A stretch of DNA of 64,000 nucleotides from G020348385 sp964538085 (GTDB taxonomy: Bacteria; Acidobacteriota; Aminicenantia; Aminicenantales; Aminicenantaceae), in assembly GCA_964538085.1 (NCBI GenBank), contig CAZIDF010000003.1, positions 1-64,000 of the forward strand. The letters are read 5' to 3'. The notes under the pieces are model-generated. The model made no database searches, had not been told where the DNA came from, and was given only the letters and a program-made list of their open reading frames with translations. Made by a program: the position numbers and the translations under genes. Below are positions 24,645-33,960 of the stretch, piece after piece (position 1 is the first letter of the stretch; every line of letters starts with the position of its first letter).

Positions 24645-26005
24645 GGCAAACTCCTCTGATATTGGCTGTTTTCCTGTTTTATTTTGGCCAGCGGCTCTTC
24701 CAGTTCCTTGTACCCGTGAACTTTGAAGTACAAAGGGCAGGCTCCGTGGCATACGGCAAAATGTTCGCACTCCCGGCAACCGGGATGTGCCGCCCGTTTA
24801 TCCCGCAGGGACTGTCCTTGTTTGCCGAACCACACGGATCGGAATCCTTCTTGAAGCAGGTCCCCGACCGGCTCTTTCCAGCTGGAGCAGGGAAGAACTC
24901 TGCCGTAAGGGTCTACGGACAAGAGGCCTTCACAGGCGCTGCATCCTTTGTTGCCCATCTGGTGAGAGATAGGGTTGAAAAGGCACATCGGTGTGGGGGA
25001 ATACCACATGAACCGGACGCCGGCTTTTTCGGCTGCAGATTTGATCTCAAGGATTATCTCTTCGATCTCGCTGTATTTTATGGCTAGGTCCTCGGCTATG
25101 CCCCGTCCTGCCGGGATGATCAGGTTCAGGGAAAAACGGTCCACTCCCAGCGATCGGGCAAACTGCGCCATATGTGGAAGGGTATGTTGGTTCAGCCGGC
25201 ACAGGGTGGCGTGGGGATGGACAGGGATCCCGGCCCCTTTTAATGCCAGCAATCCATCCACCGATGCCTGGAAAGCGTTAGTAACGCCCACGATCCGGTC
25301 GTGGACGTTTGGATCCGGCGATTCGATGCTGACCTGGGCAGATGCCAGCCCGGCTTTTTTAAGACGTTTGGCCATCTTTTCGGAGATCAACGTGCCGTTT
25401 GTGATTAGGTTCACCCGCATTTTGAGCGGGCCGGACGCATAGGCGGTGAGCTCTGCGAGGTCTTCCCGGAGGACCGGCTCTCCTCCAGTAAAGGACACGC
25501 TGGGCACTTCGGCATCGTGGCGGATGATGCTCAGGACCTTTTTGATATCCTGTGTGGACAGTTCTTCCCTGCCGGATTCTTCATCCGATTCCGATATACA
25601 GGTGCAGGATGCGTAGCAGAATTGGCATTTTATGTTGCAACGCCAGGTCACGGCCACTTCAGAAAGCACGGGCAATGCGATATACCCGAGATCGAACGTT
25701 ATCCGTTCGAGAGAAGGAGACTGGTAGGCATCGCAGAGGGCGGAGTCCAGCGTGCGGGAAAGGTCTGTGAAGAAGGAATGGAGCTGGGCGGGAAGGGCTT
25801 GGTCGAAGGATCGGGCTTTGAGGATGTCTTTGATGGAACCCCCCTGAATGATGTGGTGCAGCACGCGGGCGCCTGTTTGGTTGAGCTTAAAGGCTTGGTT
25901 GGGCAGGCGGATGAGAACCCGATCGGTCAGCCGCACATGGACATAGGGACGGATCCGTTTGACAAAGTCATCCACCCAGTCCAGATTGAAGGAAACAGAT
26001 GACAT
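24641..26005 (-). CDS. PqqD-like/radical SAM/SPASM maturase
   Basis: A 454-aa enzyme. Residues about 20-95 resemble a PqqD/RRE-type peptide-recognition domain (RVLIRLPNQAFKLNQTGARV). The radical SAM motif is C123-x3-C127-x2-C130 (CNIKCQFC), followed by FTGGEPVLRED. A SPASM domain with many cysteines closes the protein (CSACEG, LPCSSW, GCRECEHFAVCHGACPLY). The gene starts at the stop codon of the CHSA-repeat protein gene with no gap. Its ribosome site (GGAGGAGG) is supplied by the glycine codons of that protein's last residues. This tight coupling and the recognition domain point to the CHSA tail as substrate. The chemistry is unknown. Confidence 0.88.
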   Translation of the reverse strand: MSSVSFNLDWVDDFVKRIRPYVHVRLTDRVLIRLPNQAFKLNQTGARVLHHIIQGGSIKDILKARSFDQALPAQLHSFFTDLSRTLDSALCDAYQSPSLERITFDLGYIALPVLSEVAVTWRCNIKCQFCYASCTCISESDEESGREELSTQDIKKVLSIIRHDAEVPSVSFTGGEPVLREDLAELTAYASGPLKMRVNLITNGTLISEKMAKRLKKAGLASAQVSIESPDPNVHDRIVGVTNAFQASVDGLLALKGAGIPVHPHATLCRLNQHTLPHMAQFARSLGVDRFSLNLIIPAGRGIAEDLAIKYSEIEEIILEIKSAAEKAGVRFMWYSPTPMCLFNPISHQMGNKGCSACEGLLSVDPYGRVLPCSSWKEPVGDLLQEGFRSVWFGKQGQSLRDKRAAHPGCRECEHFAVCHGACPLYFKVHGYKELEEPLAKIKQENSQYQRSLP

Positions 26006-27688
26006 CTAGTGGCCTCCTCCGCTGACACACGCCGAATGGCAAGCCGAGTGACAGGCGGAATGGCACGCGCTGTGGCAGGCTGAGTGGCATGCGCTGTGAC
26101 AGGCATCGTGGCAGGCGGCATGGCAGGCATTGATGCCTTCGGCCGCCGACCCCAGATACTCTTGGAAATCCACCGCGTTAGGGTCGACGGGCATCGAGGC
26201 TTCGTACTCGTGTTCGTATTGGTTGGGATTGAAGTACTGTTGCATCCCGTTGCGCCAGTGGTACCAGTACCACCAGCTGTTTGCCGGATCATCCTGCATC
26301 GGCCTCATTTCTTCCCCTTCCAGGGGTTCTTCCGATGTTTGTTTGAACGCCTGGGCGATCTGGTCGCCGTAGTATTTTTTGGTGGCTTCGATGTCGCAAT
26401 CCCACGCTTTTTGCTGGACGTTGTGGACGACTTCCTTCAAAAGGCCGTTCAATTCCAGCTCGCTGAAATAGCCATCATCCTTGGCGGCCTTGTACATCTT
26501 CTGCTCATAGGGACTCAGATCGCCAAAAGGGACGGGCAGAGGGGATACGACCTCAACTTGGAGAGGATCTCGGTTGACGACCTCGATGCAATTCCTTTTG
26601 ACCAGTTGAGACAGGATGGTGGAAAATATCTGTTTGTAGGGCACGCCGATGTACATGCCCGCCTCGATAGGGTCCAAGTCCTTGGCGATCTTGCCCGGTT
26701 TTCGGAAGGTGGCCAGCTCGATCTTTGGAGGCTCCCAGTCCTCCCTCACCCACTGGACCTGGTCCAGCTCCGACTGAGCACGGACCATGGACCGGTGTTT
26801 GCGGGAAACGCCGAAAATGCCGGAAAGCAGCATCATGATAAACCCGATCAATAGGTTTCGTCGGGATTTCGAAGTCTTGCTGCTTGCAGTAGCGACTTGC
26901 CCCGGTGGAGTTATCGTACGCTCTGAGGGAGTGGTTTCGCTGTGTGTCAGGCTGGCCGCAGTGACTTGGGGAAACACGTCGGCGTTAATGTATTGTTGGA
27001 TGCGGAAGTGGTAGTTTTTGCGGGCGTTGTTCTTGTGCAACAGGACTTCGATGTGCTGTTTGTCTCCGATCTTCCGGAGGCGGTAGTCGATCAAGTACTC
27101 CTGGTTCATGAACCGCTCTGTGGCGAATCCTCTGGCCAGGAGTGTCCCTTCGATGTCGCTGCGGTCGGTCTGGGGAGAAGTGTATTCTATCGGATAGATG
27201 ACCTTGACCGTGTAGTGTTCTAGGGGCTGGTCCCAATCTGTCGGGGCCCAGTTGAAAACGACAAGTTCCCGGCCTTCGGTAGCTGTCGTTGGCGCCAGAT
27301 ATCCGGCCTGGGCCATGTCAGCGGCAAACCGGAACCGGTAGGTCACATGACCGGAGGAAACTCCCACCCCGTTGGCCAGGACGATGTCGTACATGCCAGC
27401 GTTTACTTTTTTGATGTCCAGGCCATAGGTGTTACCCCGGCTGTCGATGCCCGCGGCATTCTGGATGTCGAAGCGGGGAGTCAGGCGGTCGAATCCCGAA
27501 AAATAAAACCCGTGGAATTCGCCAGCGGTCACGATATACCGCACCACGTATTCGATCGAGGCTTTGCCGTCGGGAAACAGAATGACTTCGGTCTCGACAA
27601 AATCGAGCCGGCCCTCCCCGGCTATGGCTGATGTCGCCATGCTCAGGAGCAGAATTATGCCTAAACATATGAATAATTTTTTTATCAT
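26006..27688 (-). CDS. DUF2207-like membrane protein with C-terminal Cys-His-x-Ala repeat tail
   Basis: A 560-aa protein. A signal peptide (about 1-23) is followed by a DUF2207-like extracytoplasmic domain (24-270), one transmembrane helix (about 279-294), and a cytoplasmic region of the DUF2207 type (about 320-450). An aromatic-rich stretch (WWYWYHW at 472-478) comes next. The tail from residue 522 has nine cysteines at exact four-residue spacing (C522 to C554): CHAA, CHDA, six CHSA, then CVSGGGH. Eight histidines follow the cysteines. Serine and alanine codons vary between units, which argues for selection on the protein rather than recent DNA slippage. The predicted topology puts the tail in the cytoplasm, within reach of the maturase encoded next. 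Function unknown. Confidence 0.85.
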   Translation of the reverse strand: MIKKLFICLGIILLLSMATSAIAGEGRLDFVETEVILFPDGKASIEYVVRYIVTAGEFHGFYFSGFDRLTPRFDIQNAAGIDSRGNTYGLDIKKVNAGMYDIVLANGVGVSSGHVTYRFRFAADMAQAGYLAPTTATEGRELVVFNWAPTDWDQPLEHYTVKVIYPIEYTSPQTDRSDIEGTLLARGFATERFMNQEYLIDYRLRKIGDKQHIEVLLHKNNARKNYHFRIQQYINADVFPQVTAASLTHSETTPSERTITPPGQVATASSKTSKSRRNLLIGFIMMLLSGIFGVSRKHRSMVRAQSELDQVQWVREDWEPPKIELATFRKPGKIAKDLDPIEAGMYIGVPYKQIFSTILSQLVKRNCIEVVNRDPLQVEVVSPLPVPFGDLSPYEQKMYKAAKDDGYFSELELNGLLKEVVHNVQQKAWDCDIEATKKYYGDQIAQAFKQTSEEPLEGEEMRPMQDDPANSWWYWYHWRNGMQQYFNPNQYEHEYEASMPVDPNAVDFQEYLGSAAEGINACHAACHDACHSACHSACHSACHSACHSACHSACVSGGGH

Positions 27689-27810
27689 GGCATTAATCTC
27701 CCAGACGAAAATTCAAAGGGTTCAGGATTCTTTTATCACAGGAAAAAGTCGAGGTCAATGCGGTGTAGTAAGCCTTTCGTTATCGCGGATATAGAAATGC
27801 TTCCGAGGTC

Positions 27811-30800
27811 CTATTCGGAGCCGCTTTGTCCTGGGGATAGAGCCGGTTCGAGAGACACCTTTTTCTTCTTCCCCCATCTTTCGAAGACCGAGTACACAAC
27901 GGGGATGATCACCAGTGTGATCAGGGTCGAGCTGAGAAGGCCTCCGATGACGGCCCTGGCCATGGGAGCCTGGGCCTCTCCACCTTCCGAAAGACCGAGG
28001 GCCAAGGGGATCAAGGCAAAAATGGTGGTGGTCGCTGTCATCAAGATCGGACGAAGTCGGCGGCGTCCGGCCTCTTCGATGGCTTCCCGAAGCGGCATCT
28101 TATCCCGCCGGCGGAGCAGATTAGTGTAGTCCACCAGCAGAATGGCGTTATTGACGACGATCCCTCCCAGCATGATACAGCCGATGTAGGACTGCACGTT
28201 GAATGTGGTGTTGGTGAAAAACAGGATGAGGATGACCCCGATGGCAGCGAGAGGAATGGAGAACATGACGACAAAAGGATCGCGGAGAGATTCATACAGG
28301 GAGGCCATGACCATGTAGACCAGCATCAACGCCAGGATAAGCCCGAGCAACAGCTCCCGGAAAGCCTTTTGCTGTTCTTCGTAGTCGCCCGTAAAGAGGA
28401 TCAGGAAATCCCTGGGCACGGGAAGTGAGCGCAGCTTTTCCTGGATGTCCCCGATGATCGAGCCCATATCTCTCCCGCTGATGTTGGCAGAGACTGTGAC
28501 GATGCGTTCCTGGTCTTTCCGCTGGATCAGGACCGGGCCCCTTCTCGGCTGGACGTTGACCACGTTTCTCAGCATCACGGGCATTCCATCGCTGTTGGTG
28601 AGCGTCAGGTCTAGGAGGTCCTCCATGCTCATCTGTTCGGCATCTTGGACTTTGACACGGATCCAGAACTCGTCTCCCCCTTCACGGTAATTGCTTGCCC
28701 GTGTTCCGGTGAGGAAGGTTTGAAGGGTGTTGGCGATTTGAGAGACCGTGAGCTTCATGTCAGCGGCTTTCTGCCGGTCGATAACGATGATCTCCTCGGG
28801 CGTGCCGATCTCGCGGCTCAACCGGGCATCCGTGACGCCATCGACTTCTTCCACCAGCGCCATGACATCTTTGGCGAGAGCATCGGCTATTTCCAGATTA
28901 TACCCTCTGACCTCTACCTGGACCCGGTCTCCACCACTCTGTCCCATCCTTAGGAGAAAGAATCCCCCACCTGTCCGGAGCCGGGTCGTAAAGCCCGGAA
29001 TGTTCGCGAGTTTCTGGCGAAGGTCTGCGGCAATCTCTTCGGCGGATCGGGACCGCTCCGACTGGGGAACGAGGGAAATCCTCATTTCTCCCACATGCGA
29101 TCCGGATGCGCGGAATCCCGATCCCCCGATGCTTTCCACAACGCTTGAGATCTCGGGTACTTCTTTCCTTACGATCGCAGCCACCGTGTTGAACTTTTCT
29201 TCCATGATTCCGAGGCGCGTTCCCACCTCCATCTCTCCTGAAACCCGCACTTCTCCCTCATCAGCCGCCGGCATGAATTCATTGCCCACCAGCCGGGCGA
29301 GGAAAAGGCTTCCGACAAAAAGCAGAACGGCTATCCCCAGAACGAGGGAGCGGTGATCCAGGGAATAGTGAAGGAGTTCCTTGTACTTGTTCTCCAGGTT
29401 CGTGAAGAATCTTCCGGTCGATGTGAAAAGCTTCAGCTTCATGGATTGTTTTGCCGTGCTGTCGATTTTTGTGACCCGGAGAACTTTACTGGAAAGCATA
29501 GGCACGAGAGTCAGGGCCACTAGAAGAGAACAGAATAGGGAAAAGGCGATGACATATGAGAGCTGTTTGAACATGATCCCGGACATGCCTCTGAGGAAGA
29601 TCAGAGGAAGGAATACGGCAAGAGTGGTCAATGTGCTGGCGATGATAGCAGAGGAGACCTCGGCGGTTCCATCGACGGCTGCTTTTTTTGGGGGTTGCCC
29701 GGTTTCCTGAAGCCGGTATATATTTTCCAGGACGACGATGGCGTTGTCCACCAGCATCCCGATCCCCAAGGCCAGCCCTCCCAGTGTCATGATGTTCAGG
29801 GTAAAGCCACCGAAGTAGATCAGGGCAAAGGTGGCGATGATCGAGATGGGTATGGCAGTGGCGATGACGGTCGTGCTACGGAAATTGCGCAGGAAAACCA
29901 GCAGGACCACGATAGCCAGCAATCCCCCATAGAGAGCTGCCGTTCCGACATTTCTGATCGAGTTTTCGATATACTCGGAGGAATCGATGATAGGAGTGAG
30001 GGTGATCTGAGGGATATCTTTTTGGACATTTTCAATCTCTGCTAATACTGCCTTGGCGACTTCCACCGTGTTTTTACCGGATTGTTTGCTGATCGAGAGG
30101 CGGATCCCGGGTTTACCGTTGACTCGAACGATCCGCCTGATCTTCTGCCAGGAATCCTCGACACTGGCGATCTCTTTGACCTGGATGGGGACGCCATCCC
30201 GGATAGCGACCACTGTGTCGCGGATTTCATTGAGGCTGGAGTAGATGCCTGGCGTGCGGATGAGAACCTCGAAATTACCCCGTTCGATCGTCCCTGCCGG
30301 TACGTCCACATTTTCCGAACGGATTTTATTGAGGATCACATCCAAAGGCAGCCCCAGGGCCTTGATCTTGTCCGCATACAGGTTGACGTGTATCTCTCGT
30401 TGAAGGCCTCCCCAGATATCGAGGGATGCCACCCCGGGAACGCGTTCGATCCGGTACTTGATCTGGGTGTCGATGAGACGCCTTGTCTGGATGGGATCCA
30501 GGTCAGCCGATGCGCCTAGGATAAGGATGGGAAAGCTGGATGGATCGAATTTGCGCAGTCTCGGCCGCTCGACTTCCTCCGGGAGAGCGGAGATCATGCG
30601 GTCCAGCCGGTCTCGGACATCGTTGGAAGCCTCCTCCAGATCGGTCCCCCAAGCGAAGGAAATACGCACGCTGCTGCTTCCCTCAGAGGAGGTGGAGGAA
30701 ATCTCTTCTACACCAGGAACGGCGGCCAGGGCTTCCTCGACCGGCCGGGTTATCAACTCTTCCATCTCCTCCGGGCTTGCGTTGCCGTAGGAGGTCGAGA

Positions 30801-30939
30801 CGGAAAGGGTGGGATAGGTGATGTCCGGCATGAGGTCGATCGGAAGGCGGGTGAAGGAGATAAAACCGAGAATGATCACGATCAAAAATATCATGACTGT
30901 GAAGATGGGGTGGTCCACGGAAAATGAGGAAAGTTTCAT
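27811..30939 (-). CDS. RND-family efflux pump inner-membrane transporter (HAE1/AcrB type)
   Basis: A 1042-aa transporter of standard family length. The N-terminal helix and SVDHPIFTVMIFLIVIILGF, the porter-domain motif GNASPEEMEELITRPVEEAL, and the proton-relay helix GIGMLVDNAIVVLENIYRL are typical of the hydrophobe/amphiphile efflux branch. The duplicated half repeats (GGIVVNNAILLVDYTNLLRR) are present. It exports small molecules from the periplasm or inner leaflet, using proton flow, through the adaptor and TolC-like channel encoded upstream. Its ATG overlaps the adaptor stop by 4 bp. Substrates cannot be predicted. Confidence 0.93.
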   Translation of the reverse strand: MKLSSFSVDHPIFTVMIFLIVIILGFISFTRLPIDLMPDITYPTLSVSTSYGNASPEEMEELITRPVEEALAAVPGVEEISSTSSEGSSSVRISFAWGTDLEEASNDVRDRLDRMISALPEEVERPRLRKFDPSSFPILILGASADLDPIQTRRLIDTQIKYRIERVPGVASLDIWGGLQREIHVNLYADKIKALGLPLDVILNKIRSENVDVPAGTIERGNFEVLIRTPGIYSSLNEIRDTVVAIRDGVPIQVKEIASVEDSWQKIRRIVRVNGKPGIRLSISKQSGKNTVEVAKAVLAEIENVQKDIPQITLTPIIDSSEYIENSIRNVGTAALYGGLLAIVVLLVFLRNFRSTTVIATAIPISIIATFALIYFGGFTLNIMTLGGLALGIGMLVDNAIVVLENIYRLQETGQPPKKAAVDGTAEVSSAIIASTLTTLAVFLPLIFLRGMSGIMFKQLSYVIAFSLFCSLLVALTLVPMLSSKVLRVTKIDSTAKQSMKLKLFTSTGRFFTNLENKYKELLHYSLDHRSLVLGIAVLLFVGSLFLARLVGNEFMPAADEGEVRVSGEMEVGTRLGIMEEKFNTVAAIVRKEVPEISSVVESIGGSGFRASGSHVGEMRISLVPQSERSRSAEEIAADLRQKLANIPGFTTRLRTGGGFFLLRMGQSGGDRVQVEVRGYNLEIADALAKDVMALVEEVDGVTDARLSREIGTPEEIIVIDRQKAADMKLTVSQIANTLQTFLTGTRASNYREGGDEFWIRVKVQDAEQMSMEDLLDLTLTNSDGMPVMLRNVVNVQPRRGPVLIQRKDQERIVTVSANISGRDMGSIIGDIQEKLRSLPVPRDFLILFTGDYEEQQKAFRELLLGLILALMLVYMVMASLYESLRDPFVVMFSIPLAAIGVILILFFTNTTFNVQSYIGCIMLGGIVVNNAILLVDYTNLLRRRDKMPLREAIEEAGRRRLRPILMTATTTIFALIPLALGLSEGGEAQAPMARAVIGGLLSSTLITLVIIPVVYSVFERWGKKKKVSLEPALSPGQSGSE

Positions 30940-32150
30940 CTTTTCTCTCCTGCGCTTGCCTTTTTGGCGTTTTCTGGATTTTGAGGGGAGAAAGGTTCAG
31001 ACAGGATGATCGGGCTTCCGTCTGCCAAAAGGTGCTGCCCCAGTGTTACCACCTGGCCCTCGAGTTCGGATGGTTCAATGATCTCGGTCAGTTCATTGGT
31101 GGAGATTCCCACCGTGACAGGGACAAACTGCACCACGTTGTTTTCCGTATCCGCGAGAAATATTCCCTGTTGATCGCCTCGTTTGACCACAGAACTTACC
31201 GGGACTACCGTGGCATCTTCGTGGGAGGCGAACTGGATCTGGATGTTGATGAACATCCCGGGCTTAAAAAGTCCCTCCGGGTTGGCGAACTCGATTTCAA
31301 CCCTGGCCTCCCTGGATGTCTCTTTAAGCAACGGCGCTATCCGGACAATTTCCCCAGATACCGTTTTATCGGGGAGAGCATCGGAGTTGATGAGCGCACT
31401 TTGGCCGGGTACTATCCGAAAATAGTCCCTGTCGGTGATATGGATGATGGCAAGCAGCGGATTGATCTCCAAGAGGGAAAGAATGGGGGCGTTGGACGTG
31501 AGCATGGTTCCCTCATGTACGAAACGCTCTCCGACGACCCTGGGATTGGTTCCTTCTTCCCATGATGCTCTTATTTTCGTGTAGGACAGACGGACTTTGG
31601 CTGATTCCAGGGCGGCTTCGCGGTTGGCGACTTGAGCCTGGGCGACTTTGTACCTGGCTTCCTGTGTGGCATAGTTACCTCTGGATGCGTCCAGCTCGGA
31701 ATCGGCCGAGATGCCTTTCTTGTGAAGCTCTTCGACCCTCGCCATTTCCCTTTTGGACACATCCACCGAACTCCTGGATTCTTCCAGGTTAGCTTTGGCC
31801 ACCAGCAAATCCGCCTCTGCTTGACGGAGTTGTTGGCTGTATTCCTCGTCGTCAAGAACGGCGATCAACTGATTCCGGATGACCTTGTCGCCTATGTCGA
31901 CCATCAGTTTTTCCAGTCTTCCGGCGATCTTAGGAGCGACCATAAATTGGGATTTGGGCTCCAACGTGCCTGTAAAGTTGCCGGTATCGCTGATGGTCGC
32001 CTTTTTCACCGGCTCGATCTCCACAGCCACGGGTGCGGCTGTCCGCTCTAAGCCGGATCCCTGGCCTGAAATCTTCCGTACCACCTGCCAGCCGATAAGG
32101 CCGACAATGACAACGATAACGGCTATCAGTGTGATTTTTCTTTTTTCCAC
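30936..32150 (-). CDS. RND periplasmic adaptor (membrane fusion protein)
   Basis: A 404-aa HlyD/AcrA-like adaptor with an N-terminal signal anchor (about residues 7-26), a lipoyl/barrel-sandwich motif (PKIAGRLEKLMVDIGDKV), a coiled-coil hairpin (about 100-175) and a beta-barrel region. It bridges the inner-membrane pump to the outer-membrane channel. Translation starts at a GTG (32150) with GGAGG 7 bp upstream. The stop overlaps the pump start (ATGA). Part of a three-gene operon in the order TolC-like, adaptor, pump. Confidence 0.9.
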   Translation of the reverse strand: MEKRKITLIAVIVVIVGLIGWQVVRKISGQGSGLERTAAPVAVEIEPVKKATISDTGNFTGTLEPKSQFMVAPKIAGRLEKLMVDIGDKVIRNQLIAVLDDEEYSQQLRQAEADLLVAKANLEESRSSVDVSKREMARVEELHKKGISADSELDASRGNYATQEARYKVAQAQVANREAALESAKVRLSYTKIRASWEEGTNPRVVGERFVHEGTMLTSNAPILSLLEINPLLAIIHITDRDYFRIVPGQSALINSDALPDKTVSGEIVRIAPLLKETSREARVEIEFANPEGLFKPGMFINIQIQFASHEDATVVPVSSVVKRGDQQGIFLADTENNVVQFVPVTVGISTNELTEIIEPSELEGQVVTLGQHLLADGSPIILSEPFSPQNPENAKKASAGEKR

Positions 32151-32174
32151 TTTTTTCCTCCCCGATCGCAGTCC

Positions 32175-33734
32175 TTATCTGTATGCGATATCAGAAAATC
32201 GTATGTTTTTTGTCTCGAGAGTCGTTCCCAGTGCCATGTCCAACCTTGCCAGCGAAAGGATGTAATCCACCGTTGACCTGAGTTCAGCGGTCCGGGCATC
32301 GGCCACGTCCCTTTGATATTGAAGAAGAAAGAAATTCGTCGATTTGCCGACCCGGAATTTCTCCTGCTCGGCTTCCAGTTTTTTTTCAGCCAGTTCTCGG
32401 GCCGCTCTGTAGGCTTGAACCCGTTCGAAGTTGATCTCCACATCCCTGACAGATGTTTTGATCTCCAGGAAAATTTCTTGTTCCTGGTCTTTGAGCCTCA
32501 GTTGAGCTTGTTCCAGGCTGAGTTTGGCTTCCGCGTGTTGGGCCCGTGAGAAGACAGTGTTCAACGGAATGTCCAGCGTCAATCCTACAGACCAGTTGTT
32601 GTATCTGAATTTAAAGGCATCTTTGAGGGCATTCGTTGCAGCTCCTGGAAGCTTTCCTATGACCACACTGGTCAGCGGATTGTTGTCGAGATACAGTATT
32701 TGGGTTCCTGAGATGCCGGGGCTCCAATAGGATGCCTGAAGTCTGAAGTCAGGAAGAAGTTGATTTTTGGCATAACTCAGATTGAACTCCCGGGTTTGGA
32801 GGTTGACCTTCGAGGCCTTAAGATCGGGCCGGTTGGCCAGAGCTGTGGCCAATGCCTCCTCGATACTTATCACCTTTCGTTCGAAGTCCGGTCTGTCGGA
32901 GGGGATAATTTCCGTTTGTTCTCCCTCTCCCAATATGGGCAGGTTGAGAATTTTTTTCAGGCGGTCCTGGTAATTTTTTACCAGCCGGTCCGATTGCAGG
33001 ATATCTGCTTCCCGGTTGGCCACTTCGGATTCGGCCGTATAGATTTCTATCGGAGGCATGGTCCCCACTTCAATCTTCCTCTTGTTTTCTTCCAAAAGGT
33101 CGCGGGCCAGCTGTAAGGATTGTCTTTTGACTTTCAAGTCCTCGATGCTGTAGGCCAGCATCCAATAGGCTTCCTCGACCCTGTATATGGTCTCCAGGAG
33201 AGTCTGATGAAACTCGTGCTCAGAGATCTCCCTGTTGTTTTTGGCGATGATGATCTCCCGGCGGTTCATTTTGAATCCGAAATTTTTCAACAAAGGTTGA
33301 GAAAAGCTGAAGGTGAGAGTGCTGCCGTATCTCGGGTTGATGGTCTGGAAACTTCTGTTTGTGTCGTTTTTGTAGGAACTGAGGGAAAGGCTGAAGATTC
33401 CGCCCGTCGGAATGAATTGATTAAAATCGACCGAGTAATCATTGTAGGCGACGCGAACTATGTCTGCTGCATCGATCCAGGAATAGGAAGCTGTGTTCGT
33501 TTCCCGGTTGTTGTATCCGAAGGATAATGAGGGGATGAATTTTTCACCGGCGCGGGCAACCAATGTGTCTGCGATGTTGGGATTCAAAACTTCCACGGCA
33601 ACACGAAGATTGTTCTTCAAAGCATCGACTATGCAATTATCCAGGGACAGAGATTTTTGATTTTGCTGGGCGAATGTTCCCGCGGCCATTGTCGTGATGA
33701 GCAGTATCGAAGCAACTACTGTCCGCTTTATCAT
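32175..33734 (-). CDS. TolC-family outer-membrane channel protein
   Basis: A 519-aa protein with a signal peptide (1-22) and the two-fold repeated alpha-helical barrel pattern of TolC/OEP proteins: long heptad-rich helices around residues 165-245 and 395-480, and typical motifs such as ALANRPDLKASKVNLQTREF. It forms the outer-membrane exit duct of the efflux system. It is the first gene of the operon, with a strong GAGGAGG ribosome site, and ends 24 bp before the adaptor gene. The 226-bp stretch upstream (33735-33960) is AT-rich and separates it from the divergent BNR pseudogene; no gene is seen there. Confidence 0.9.
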   Translation of the reverse strand: MIKRTVVASILLITTMAAGTFAQQNQKSLSLDNCIVDALKNNLRVAVEVLNPNIADTLVARAGEKFIPSLSFGYNNRETNTASYSWIDAADIVRVAYNDYSVDFNQFIPTGGIFSLSLSSYKNDTNRSFQTINPRYGSTLTFSFSQPLLKNFGFKMNRREIIIAKNNREISEHEFHQTLLETIYRVEEAYWMLAYSIEDLKVKRQSLQLARDLLEENKRKIEVGTMPPIEIYTAESEVANREADILQSDRLVKNYQDRLKKILNLPILGEGEQTEIIPSDRPDFERKVISIEEALATALANRPDLKASKVNLQTREFNLSYAKNQLLPDFRLQASYWSPGISGTQILYLDNNPLTSVVIGKLPGAATNALKDAFKFRYNNWSVGLTLDIPLNTVFSRAQHAEAKLSLEQAQLRLKDQEQEIFLEIKTSVRDVEINFERVQAYRAARELAEKKLEAEQEKFRVGKSTNFFLLQYQRDVADARTAELRSTVDYILSLARLDMALGTTLETKNIRFSDIAYR

Positions 33735-33960
33735 GGTGAACCTCCTCTTTTTAAATAGAAATCTCCTTTACTTAGTTTTGACGTTTTAAGACGAAAAATC
33801 TTTCATTTCTACCGAAATTTTTATTCATTTTAATAATATATACGATTTTTATGAAAATAAGATAGGAAAGAACTGGGAAAAAAAAGGGAAGGTTCTATTT
33901 ATTGACCGATTTATCGTCATATGATAGTTAAAGACCAGGTCTATCGAGGGAGATGAGAAA

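Noticed and set aside
26009..26130. Short regularly spaced DNA repeats suggesting a CRISPR or satellite array
   Set aside because: The 12-bp periodicity encodes the CHxA protein repeats, with variable codons and no spacers.
26084..26854. 256-codon open frame opposite the DUF2207-like gene
   Set aside because: Antisense to a gene with a signal peptide, membrane helix and coupled operon; no motif of its own.
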